Below, one piece after another: positions 1 to 5,636 of a stretch of 10,162 nt of DNA (the stretch's first letter is position 1; each line of letters begins with the position of its first letter). Below the pieces are notes generated by a model, which was not told the DNA's origin, did no database searches, and saw only the letters and a list, made by a program, of their open reading frames with translations. The stretch comes from Solobacterium sp. UBA1789 (lineage in GTDB: Bacteria > Bacillota_I > Bacilli_A > Erysipelotrichales > Erysipelotrichaceae): the NCBI GenBank assembly GCA_002314515.1, contig DCGB01000081.1, positions 1,934-12,095 of the forward strand. The letters are read 5' to 3'. The position numbers were made by a program, and so were the translations under genes.

Positions 1-41
1 CCGTGACAGGGAGGCATGTTAAACCGCTACACCACCGGACC
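1..41 (-). tRNA. tRNA-Asp (anticodon GUC), 3' part outside window
   Basis: Read on the minus strand, the first 41 nt of a tRNA are visible. They comprise the acceptor 5' strand GGTCCGG, the TG linker, a D arm GTGT-AGCGGTTTA-ACAT, the anticodon 5' stem CCTCC, the anticodon loop CTGTCAC and the first two bases of the 3' anticodon stem. The anticodon GTC (forward bases 5-7) reads Asp codons. The D-loop has the expected GG. The rest of the anticodon stem, the variable loop, the T arm and the acceptor 3' strand lie before base 1, so completeness cannot be judged. It probably heads or belongs to a tRNA cluster that runs leftward. Confidence 0.93.
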
Positions 42-61
42 ATATTTAAGCTTGCTTATTA

Positions 62-90
62 ATATTAACCTATATTTTCTAAATATTCAA
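62..90 (-). promoter_or_regulatory. Possible sigma-A promoter for tRNA-Asp
   Basis: On the minus strand there is TTGAAT (85-90), a 17-nt spacer and TAATAT (62-67). This would start transcription near base 55, about 14 nt before the tRNA 5' end at 41. Each box matches the consensus at 4 of 6 positions and the spacing is ideal. The stretch is very AT-rich, so chance matches are likely. The need for a separate promoter is supported by the strong terminator just upstream (106-128). Confidence 0.4.
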
Positions 91-105
91 TAGTATTTTA
101 AAAAA

Positions 106-128
106 ATCGGATGTCATTTACATCCGAT
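106..128 (-). terminator. Rho-independent terminator of the serine operon
   Basis: The minus strand reads ATCGGATG, a 7-nt loop, CATCCGAT, then TTTTTT. This is a perfect 8-bp stem followed at once by a U-tract. It begins 4 nt after the serA stop codon, so it closes the PHP-serC-serA transcript and insulates the tRNA gene downstream. Confidence 0.92.
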
Positions 129-132
129 CAGT

Positions 133-1287
133 TTATTTATTTTTTTCGATGATTCTAACTTTGATAACTTCATTAATATCGGTAAAGAAATTGAGATTGA
201 CATTATCATTGGTATCAATGACCGTATAGGCATAGTCGCCTCTGGCCTTATTATACATATTTTCAATATTGATATAGTGATTGCCCACAATAGTTGCAAA
301 TTGTGCCAGCATATTTGGAACATTCTTATGAATGATAGTAATACGATGACTGGTATCCCATGGTTCGCAGATACCTGGCATATTTACAGAATTGGTGATA
401 TTGCCATTTTCCAGATAGTCAATCATCTCTTTTGCAGCCATAATGGCACAATTAACTTCAGATTCAGCAGTTGAAGCACCTAAATGCGGTAAAACAATGG
501 TATTTTTGCACTCACAGAGTTTATGACTGCCAAAATCAGTGACATAGGCTGCCAGTTTGTCATTATTCAAAGCGTCAATTACTGCCTCTTCATCGATTAA
601 ATCTCCACGAGCCAGGTTGATGATTTTGACTCCCTTTTTCATCATTGACAGTGCTTCCTTGTTGATAAAGCCCCTGGTTTCTTTAACTGATGGCACATGA
701 ATAGTCAGATAGTCAACTTTGGAAAACAGGTCCTTCAGATTTGTGACATGTTTGATACTGCGATTTAATGACCAGGCACCATTAACAGAAATATAGGGAT
801 CATAGCCCAAAACATCCATGCCCAGTTCAATAGCTGCATTGGCAACACCGGCGCCTACAGCACCCAAGCCGATAACACCCAGAGTTTTACCATATATCTC
901 ATTTCCGGCAAAAGAACTCTTTCCTTTTTCAACTGCCTTAGAAAAATCATCTTCATTCAAAGTCTTAGTCCATTGACTGCCTTGTATAATGCCACGTGAT
1001 GCAAGAAAAAGGGCACAGATGGTCAATTCTTTAACCGCATTGGCATTGGCACCAGGTGTATTGAAAACAACAATACCTTTTTTGGAACATTCTTCAATGG
1101 GAATATTATTAACGCCAGCTCCAGCCCGGGCAATAGCTTTAAGATTATCATTGAATTCTGTTTCTAACAGATTGGCACTGCGAACCAGGATACCATCTTC
1201 ATCTTCCATGTTTTCGGCAATCTGATAATCATCACCAAAAAGTTTCAGACCTGCCTTATCAATTTTGTTATATAAACTGATTTTCAT
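133..1287 (-). CDS. serA: D-3-phosphoglycerate dehydrogenase with C-terminal ACT domain
   Basis: Oxidises 3-phosphoglycerate to 3-phosphohydroxypyruvate with NAD, the committed step of serine synthesis, in the cytosol. The protein has 384 aa. Its D-2-hydroxyacid dehydrogenase core carries the NAD-binding GLGAVG at 140-145, the catalytic Arg in NLARGD (R227) and the catalytic His in LPHLGAST (H268). An ACT domain occupies about 313-384. H320, N322 and N340 fit the spacing of the serine-binding residues H344, N346 and N364 of E. coli SerA, so feedback inhibition by serine is likely. Oddity: the Glu normally paired with the active His is not at its expected place; the segment reads DFGSHKL (251-257). 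The start codon overlaps the serC stop by 1 nt (TAATG) and follows AAAGGAG with 8-nt spacing. Last gene of the operon. The family call is secure. Confidence 0.96.
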   Translation of the reverse strand: MKISLYNKIDKAGLKLFGDDYQIAENMEDEDGILVRSANLLETEFNDNLKAIARAGAGVNNIPIEECSKKGIVVFNTPGANANAVKELTICALFLASRGIIQGSQWTKTLNEDDFSKAVEKGKSSFAGNEIYGKTLGVIGLGAVGAGVANAAIELGMDVLGYDPYISVNGAWSLNRSIKHVTNLKDLFSKVDYLTIHVPSVKETRGFINKEALSMMKKGVKIINLARGDLIDEEAVIDALNNDKLAAYVTDFGSHKLCECKNTIVLPHLGASTAESEVNCAIMAAKEMIDYLENGNITNSVNMPGICEPWDTSHRITIIHKNVPNMLAQFATIVGNHYINIENMYNKARGDYAYTVIDTNDNVNLNFFTDINEVIKVRIIEKNK

Positions 1288-2366
1288 TATTTGTGCTCCT
1301 TTTCAAAATTCTTCATGAAGTTGGCCAGTTTTTCAACTGCCTCTATTGGCATGGCATTATAGATAGAAGCTCTGATGCCACCAACCGTACGATAACCCTT
1401 TAGGGAAACCATGCCGGCTTTGGTAGCTTCTTTGACAAAGAGCTCATCCAGTTCCTTATCTGGTAAGGCGAAGGTAATGTTCATGTTTGAACGCGAATCC
1501 TTATCGGCATGGCCCTTGTAGAAGTCACTGTTATCAATGATGTCATATAAGAGTCTGGCTTTCTTTTCGTTGATTTTCTGTAATTCTTTAATACCACCTT
1601 TGTTTTCTATCCATTTGGCCACTAAACCCAGAACATAGATGGCAAAGGTATTTGGTGTATTATACATTGAATCATTTTTAGCCTGAATGCGATAGTCCAT
1701 TAAAACAGGCTTAGTAATTCCATTATCATAAAGCAGATCATCACGAATGATAACCAGACCCAAGCCAGCAATACCAAAGTTTTTCTGACAGCCGGCATAA
1801 ATGAGCCCAAAATCATTGATATCAATTACTTTGGAACAGATGTCTGATGACATATCGGCAACAAGAGGAATATCCCTGGTTTTTGGATAGTTCTGCCACT
1901 CAGTTCCATAGACGGTATTGTTGGCGCAGATATAAACATAATCAGCATCATCACTAAGTTTTAATTCATTCTGACTTGGGATATGGACATAATCTTCTTT
2001 GCCATCGTAGGCAATATTGATTTCTCCATATTTTTTGGCTTCTTCTGCTGCTTTTTTGGAAAAATTGCCGGTAATTATATAATCAGCCTTACCCTTTTTT
2101 AAAAGGTTTAAAGGAATGGCAGAAAATTCTTCGGTTGCACCACCCTGGATAAACAGGATCTGATAGTTATCAGGAATATTCATGATACGTTTAATCGTAG
2201 CTTTGACTTCTTCAAAAATAGCTAAATAATCCTTAGAACGATGGGACATTTCCATGACAGACATTCCACTTCCGTGGTAGTTAAAGAGGTCTTTGGATAT
2301 TTCTTCTAAGACTTCAAGGGGTAATTGAGATGGTCCAGCGGCAAAGTTGTAAATACGATCATACAT
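1287..2366 (-). CDS. serC: Phosphoserine aminotransferase
   Basis: PLP-dependent enzyme that transaminates 3-phosphohydroxypyruvate with glutamate to O-phosphoserine, the second step of serine synthesis. The 359-aa length is normal for the family. Visible signatures are NFAAGPSQLP near the N-terminus (7-16), GSGMSVMEMSHRS (32-44), the phosphate-binding segment GGATEEF (75-81), the cofactor-binding Asp in ADMSSD (D171) and the PLP Schiff-base Lys in AGCQKN (K195). RTVGGIRASIYNA near 326-338 is the typical C-terminal substrate segment. The start overlaps the end of the PHP gene by 8 nt and follows AGGAGG (2376-2381) with 9-nt spacing, so the two are probably translationally coupled. SerC can also serve pyridoxal phosphate synthesis in some bacteria, but the neighbours point to serine. 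Confidence 0.97.
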   Translation of the reverse strand: MYDRIYNFAAGPSQLPLEVLEEISKDLFNYHGSGMSVMEMSHRSKDYLAIFEEVKATIKRIMNIPDNYQILFIQGGATEEFSAIPLNLLKKGKADYIITGNFSKKAAEEAKKYGEINIAYDGKEDYVHIPSQNELKLSDDADYVYICANNTVYGTEWQNYPKTRDIPLVADMSSDICSKVIDINDFGLIYAGCQKNFGIAGLGLVIIRDDLLYDNGITKPVLMDYRIQAKNDSMYNTPNTFAIYVLGLVAKWIENKGGIKELQKINEKKARLLYDIIDNSDFYKGHADKDSRSNMNITFALPDKELDELFVKEATKAGMVSLKGYRTVGGIRASIYNAMPIEAVEKLANFMKNFEKEHK

Positions 2367-3177
2367 GGTAAAGTTCCTCCTTTAATTTATTGATTCTTAT
2401 CGTTGCGTCTTTTATATAATTTCCAACATCTTCTGGCTTATGGGCATCAGATGCCGTTATCAGTTCGACATTTTCGCTGATGAAGCACTTAAGCAGTTCA
2501 TCAGATAGACCAAGATCCTTGTGATTATAGCGATAGTAGCAGCCAACATTGCATTCAGCCTTAAGCTTATTTTTCTTAAGACATTCACAAAGCTGGTGAT
2601 AAGTAGGACCCAGGTCATATGTTGGATAGTAGTTAAATAGTTTTAAAGTATCAGGGTGAGCCAATTGTGTAAAGATTTGGGAATCAACACATTTTATCAG
2701 CTCTTCATAATAGGAACGATATATATCATCGACATTTCTTTTGGTCCAAAGCAGTTCTTCAGAAAAAGACATATCATAGAGGATGTTGTCCACAGAATGA
2801 ATGGCGCCAATCAGAAAATCATAGTGATGTCCTTTTAATGCTTCCCTGATCAGTTCTTCAGTTTCGCTGGTATAACAGACTTCCAGACCAAAGTCGACTT
2901 TGATAGGAAGCTTTTCCTTTTTGACCTCTTTAATCAGCCGGTCATAATCATCAAGACTGTCAGTGAATTTCTTTTCCTTGTCTTCCAGCCAGTTTTTTTG
3001 AATTTCATAGACCTTCAGGGGTTCATATACCTGCTGAAATTCCTTAAAACGATGGGTGTGATCAAGGATCTGTATCTTTGTCAGACCTTTTTTATCAGCT
3101 TCTTCAATGAATCTGAAGACGTATTCTTTGTCTAGCGGTCCATTTTCCAGATGCATGTGGCCATCTATCAGTTCCAT
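2359..3177 (-). CDS. PHP-domain phosphatase, HisK type; probable phosphoserine phosphatase
   Basis: First gene of the serine operon. The 272-aa protein has the metal-ligand motifs of PHP-family histidinol-phosphate phosphatases: DGHMHL (H7, H9), LDHTH (39-42), GLEVCY (E99), GAIHSVD (H127), LAHPD (H174) and SDAH (D244, H246). All the usual trinuclear metal ligands appear present, so it should be active. By sequence alone it would be called histidinol-phosphatase, but no his gene is nearby. It is transcribed with serC and serA, which lack a phosphatase partner, and so is inferred to hydrolyse O-phosphoserine to serine. I chose the start at 3177 rather than 3222: an ideal AGGAGG lies 7 nt before it, DGHMHL then sits at the N-terminus as usual, and the longer version would begin inside the upstream terminator hairpin. 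The family is sure; the substrate is an inference. Confidence 0.88.
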   Translation of the reverse strand: MELIDGHMHLENGPLDKEYVFRFIEEADKKGLTKIQILDHTHRFKEFQQVYEPLKVYEIQKNWLEDKEKKFTDSLDDYDRLIKEVKKEKLPIKVDFGLEVCYTSETEELIREALKGHHYDFLIGAIHSVDNILYDMSFSEELLWTKRNVDDIYRSYYEELIKCVDSQIFTQLAHPDTLKLFNYYPTYDLGPTYHQLCECLKKNKLKAECNVGCYYRYNHKDLGLSDELLKCFISENVELITASDAHKPEDVGNYIKDATIRINKLKEELYHV

Positions 3178-3184
3178 AATATTT

Positions 3185-3190
3185 CCTCCT
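3185..3190 (-). promoter_or_regulatory. Shine-Dalgarno site deciding the PHP gene start
   Basis: AGGAGG on the minus strand, 7 nt before the ATG at 3177. It follows directly after the U-tract of the attenuator terminator, so control here is on transcription reaching this point, not on hiding the ribosome site in the hairpin. Confidence 0.9.
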
Positions 3191-3220
3191 AAAAATAAAA
3201 AAGCCCAATATTCATTGGGC
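3191..3220 (-). terminator. Attenuator terminator before the serine operon
   Basis: The minus strand reads GCCCAAT (3220-3214), loop GAAT, ATTGGGC (3209-3203), then TTTTTTATTTTT. This is a perfect 7-bp stem with four G-C pairs at the base and a long U-tract ending right at the ribosome binding site of the PHP gene. It lies downstream of a promoter and a Ser-codon-rich leader ORF, and its left half can instead pair with the end of that ORF. That marks it as a regulated terminator. It would also stop any readthrough from asd. Confidence 0.88.
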
Positions 3221-3274
3221 AAGTTTTTGAGTCATTTTAAAATTAACAATTACATTGCCCGGCTATTGAATATT
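3207..3274 (-). promoter_or_regulatory. Antiterminator pairing in the serine leader
   Basis: In the leader RNA, AATATTCA (3274-3267) pairs with TGAATATT (3214-3207), and GGGCAA (3260-3255) pairs with TTGCCC (3222-3217). This gives 14 base pairs with a 6/2-nt internal loop. The 3' side takes the whole left arm and loop of the terminator hairpin, so the two structures exclude each other. The 5' side covers codons 12-19 of the leader peptide: a ribosome at the end of the ORF would mask it, while one stalled at the Ser codons would leave it free. Confidence 0.8.
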
Positions 3275-3306
3275 AAGCGTGATGAGGATGACAGGTTAAT
3301 TTTAAA
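3236..3306 (-). promoter_or_regulatory. 12-bp leader helix (protector stem)
   Basis: TTTAAAATTAAC (3306-3295; codons 2-5 of the leader ORF) is perfectly complementary to GTTAATTTTAAA (3247-3236), just after the leader stop codon. The helix encloses the Ser codons and the 5' strand of the antiterminator. Since the other antiterminator strand lies outside, the two structures together would be a pseudoknot and are probably alternatives. This helix would favour the terminator when the leader is not translated, and a ribosome on the first codons would open it. It is A-U rich, so its role is less sure than that of the other two structures. Confidence 0.65.
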
Positions 3307-3309
3307 CAT
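3250..3309 (-). CDS. Serine leader peptide (attenuator), 19 aa
   Basis: Short ORF translating to MFKINLSSSSRLIFNSRAM, with ATG at 3309-3307 and TAA at 3252-3250. Codons 7-10 are TCA TCC TCA TCA (3291-3280) and codon 16 is AGC, so 5 of 19 residues are Ser, in front of a serine biosynthesis operon. Together with the alternative hairpins downstream this fits a classical amino-acid leader peptide. Scarce charged tRNA-Ser would stall the ribosome and allow the antiterminator; plentiful serine would let it reach the stop and permit termination. No Shine-Dalgarno site precedes the ATG, and the predicted transcription start coincides with it, so it may be a leaderless mRNA. The frame is also open back to the asd stop, with TTG at 3315 as a less likely start. 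No name is assigned because I know of no described homologue. Confidence 0.78.
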   Translation of the reverse strand: MFKINLSSSSRLIFNSRAM

Positions 3310-3315
3310 ATTCAA

Positions 3316-3344
3316 AGTATATAATAAACTATTAGCAATTGCAA
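3316..3344 (-). promoter_or_regulatory. Promoter of the serine operon leader
   Basis: On the minus strand there is TTGCAA (-35, 3344-3339), a 17-nt spacer and TATACT (-10, 3321-3316). The -35 begins within 2 nt of the asd stop codon. Transcription would start about 6-7 nt after the -10, near 3309, which is the A of the leader peptide ATG. Box quality and spacing are good for a sigma-A promoter. Confidence 0.72.
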
Positions 3345-3345
3345 A

Positions 3346-4326
3346 TCAGAATAGACACTTAATAATCTGGACGGCATTGGCAGCAGCACCCTTGCGAATC
3401 TGATCACCAGAACAGAAGAGGGCAATACCACCTTCAAAGACCTGGTCTTCTCTAATACGGCCAACAAATACCTTGTTCTGATCAGAAACATCTCTTGGCA
3501 TTGGATAGATATCATGGTCAATGTCATCACATAAGACAACACCATCTTCTCTGGCAATAGCTGCTCTGACTTCTTCAACATTCAAGGCTCTTTGACATTT
3601 AAGGGAAATTGAAATGGAGTGACTCCTCAATACAGGAACACGTACACAGGTACAGGTGACCTTGAGATCTGGCAGATGGAGAATTTTACGACCTTCATTA
3701 AGTAATTTGTCTTCTTCACTTGAATAACCCTGTCCACTGTTTTTACCGATACATGGTATACAGTTATAGGCAATCCTGTATTTAAAGGTTTTTGGTGGAT
3801 AGTCATCATTTTCAATCTGTTTGAGTAATTCTTCAGTTCCACCGTTGCCAGCTCCCGAAACAGCCTGATAGGTTGAGGCAATCATCAGCTCAATCTTTGA
3901 TAGCTTGTTTATGGCATTTACAGCCATAAGGGAAATAATAGTTGAACAGTTAGGATTGGAAATGATGCCATTATTTTTTCTGGCATCTTCGCCATTGATT
4001 TCTGGTACAACCAGTGGAACATCATCATAGAGTCTAAAGGCGTTGGAATTATCAATAAAAATGGCTCCAGCTTCTTTGATATATGGCGCATATTCTCTGG
4101 CTAAGTCAGCACTGACAGCACCCAGGACAATATCTAAGCCTATGAAGCTATCCTTATTTAATTCTTCAACAACAATGTCTTTATTATTAAAGTTAAAGAC
4201 TGTTCCGACAGAACGCTTAGAAGCCAATAATCTTAATTCACCGACTTCAATTTTTTCTTCTTCCAGACAGATGATCATTTGGCGACCGACAGCACCGGTT
4301 GCACCCATTATTGCGATATTTATCAT
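3346..4326 (-). CDS. asd: Aspartate-semialdehyde dehydrogenase
   Basis: Reduces aspartyl-4-phosphate to aspartate semialdehyde with NADPH, the branch-point metabolite for threonine, methionine and lysine/diaminopimelate. The 326-aa length is normal for the shorter Gram-positive type. Visible signatures are the nucleotide-binding GATGAVG (8-14), the catalytic Cys in SNPNCSTI (C127), the Gln of STYQAVSGAG (Q154), the substrate Arg and active His in VRVPVLRSHS (R233, H236) and the C-terminal RKGAAANAVQI (311-321). The ATG overlaps the lysC stop by 4 nt (ATGA), with GAGGGG 8 nt upstream. Last gene of hom-lysC-asd. No terminator is seen right after it; the nearest is the attenuator hairpin at 3203-3220, so some transcripts may run into the serine leader. 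Confidence 0.97.
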   Translation of the reverse strand: MINIAIMGATGAVGRQMIICLEEEKIEVGELRLLASKRSVGTVFNFNNKDIVVEELNKDSFIGLDIVLGAVSADLAREYAPYIKEAGAIFIDNSNAFRLYDDVPLVVPEINGEDARKNNGIISNPNCSTIISLMAVNAINKLSKIELMIASTYQAVSGAGNGGTEELLKQIENDDYPPKTFKYRIAYNCIPCIGKNSGQGYSSEEDKLLNEGRKILHLPDLKVTCTCVRVPVLRSHSISISLKCQRALNVEEVRAAIAREDGVVLCDDIDHDIYPMPRDVSDQNKVFVGRIREDQVFEGGIALFCSGDQIRKGAAANAVQIIKCLF

Positions 4327-5636
4327 TTTATGAACCCCTCATATATTAATGTAATTGCCTTATTGAAATCACTTTCGTCAATGCCGACGATAATCGATAT
4401 TTCATCAGCCCCCTGAGCAATGGTTTTGATATTAATATTGTTTTCGCCCAATAGTGAGAAGATTTTTCCAGCCATGCCTTTGCGAGAGCGCATACCACGA
4501 CCAACTACGCAAATCAGCGACAGATTATCATAGACTGATACATCTTCGGCATTAAGTTTGATTTTGATTTCATTGGCCAGTTCGTAAATATTGTTTTTCA
4601 ATTCTTTTTTATCGATGACCAGTGAGAAAGAATCAATGCCTGTGGTCATCAGCACAATTGGAATGCCATAATTATCAAAGATATTTAAGGCCTTTGAGAG
4701 AAAACCAAGTTCGCTGGCAGAATTTAATTTGGCAACCGAGATGACTTCAAAGTCTTTTTTGCCGGTTACACCGGTTATGGCCAGGTCATTTGGATCATCT
4801 TCAGCCGTTGATACAATCATTGTGCCCTTATCATCTGGTGAATTGGTATTGCGAATATTGATAGGAATATTCTTTTCTTTGACTGGCAGAATTGATTCTT
4901 CATGAAGGACATTGGCCCCCATATAGGACATTTCTCTGAGTTCAGCATAGGTGATGATGGCAACCTGTTTAGGATCCTTAATGACCTTAGGATCGGCAAC
5001 ATAGACTCCGGAGACATCAGTCCAGTTTTCATAGACAGAGGCATCGACAATGTTGGCCAGCAGAGAACCGGTAATATCAGATCCACCTCTGGTCATAGTT
5101 TTTATGATGCCATTTGGCAAAGAACCATAGAAACCTGGAACAACTATTTTTTTATTGTTTTCCAGATAAGGAAGGAACTTCTCTTTGGTTTTTTCAATGT
5201 TAAGATTTCCATCATAGTCAAAGCAGATGACATCCTTTGCATCAACAAAGAGGGCATCAAGATAAAGGGCAAGTAGTTTGCTGGAAAGATATTCACCGCG
5301 AGAAATGATTTCATCACTATTCTTTTTATTTTCCAGAAGATCATGAATACCGGCTATTTCTTTATCAAGGTCAAAACTGATTTTCAGTTCATTAATGACA
5401 TTTTGATGTTTATCCTTGATTACCTGAAGAATATCTTCATAGGACATGCCATATTTTTTATGTGCCAGACAGAGGTATAGGAGGTCGGTAACCTTGTGGT
5501 CGTTTTTATCAGCTTTTCCAAGGGCTGAGGCAACGATGATCTTGCGGGCATCTTCGCTGTTGACGATATTTTTTATTTTCTGAAACTGCTTGGCATTGGC
5601 AACGCTGCTGCCACCAAATTTACATACTTTAATCAT
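4323..5636 (-). CDS. lysC: Aspartate kinase with two C-terminal ACT domains
   Basis: Phosphorylates aspartate with ATP, the entry step to the aspartate family. The 437-aa protein has the amino-acid kinase signature KFGGSS (6-11), ISRGEYLS (111-118) and TRGGSDITG (182-190). Two ACT regions follow, roughly 296-360 and 372-437, the second starting after LICVVGRGM (374-382). Its length and single-polypeptide form resemble the monofunctional class of B. subtilis YclM and E. coli LysC rather than the class with an internal beta-subunit start. Location between hom and asd suggests that threonine synthesis is its main duty; which amino acid inhibits it cannot be read from the sequence. The ATG overlaps the hom stop by 8 nt, with GGAG 9 nt upstream. 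The symbol lysC is generic here, since paralogues elsewhere in the genome cannot be excluded. Confidence 0.95.
   Translation of the reverse strand: MIKVCKFGGSSVANAKQFQKIKNIVNSEDARKIIVASALGKADKNDHKVTDLLYLCLAHKKYGMSYEDILQVIKDKHQNVINELKISFDLDKEIAGIHDLLENKKNSDEIISRGEYLSSKLLALYLDALFVDAKDVICFDYDGNLNIEKTKEKFLPYLENNKKIVVPGFYGSLPNGIIKTMTRGGSDITGSLLANIVDASVYENWTDVSGVYVADPKVIKDPKQVAIITYAELREMSYMGANVLHEESILPVKEKNIPINIRNTNSPDDKGTMIVSTAEDDPNDLAITGVTGKKDFEVISVAKLNSASELGFLSKALNIFDNYGIPIVLMTTGIDSFSLVIDKKELKNNIYELANEIKIKLNAEDVSVYDNLSLICVVGRGMRSRKGMAGKIFSLLGENNINIKTIAQGADEISIIVGIDESDFNKAITLIYEGFIK

Noticed and set aside
82..93. AATATTCAATAG shared with the antiterminator strand (minus strand, 3274-3263)
   Set aside because: The 12-nt match is in opposite orientation and in AT-rich sequence. 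Several such matches are expected by chance in 10 kb, and the copy at 82-93 has no associated hairpin.
3178..3222. Longer PHP protein starting at 3222
   Set aside because: The 15 extra codons come from the attenuator hairpin and U-tract, lack a ribosome site and displace the N-terminal DGHMHL motif. The ATG at 3177 has an ideal site.
3178..3345. T-box or metabolite riboswitch in the serine leader
   Set aside because: No T-box sequence (AGGGTGGNACCGCG type) is present and the leader, about 130 nt, is short for one. I saw no known aptamer consensus. The Ser-codon ORF explains the alternative structures better, though an undescribed aptamer is not formally excluded.
3107..3403. 98-codon open frame on the plus strand across the serine leader
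   Set aside because: It runs antisense through the PHP gene start, the attenuator and the asd end, has no ribosome site and shows no protein-like features. The minus-strand elements account for this DNA.
4902..5276. 124-codon plus-strand frame inside lysC
   Set aside because: It is a shadow of the lysC coding sequence, without a ribosome site or recognisable motif; lysC has all its family motifs in the other strand.
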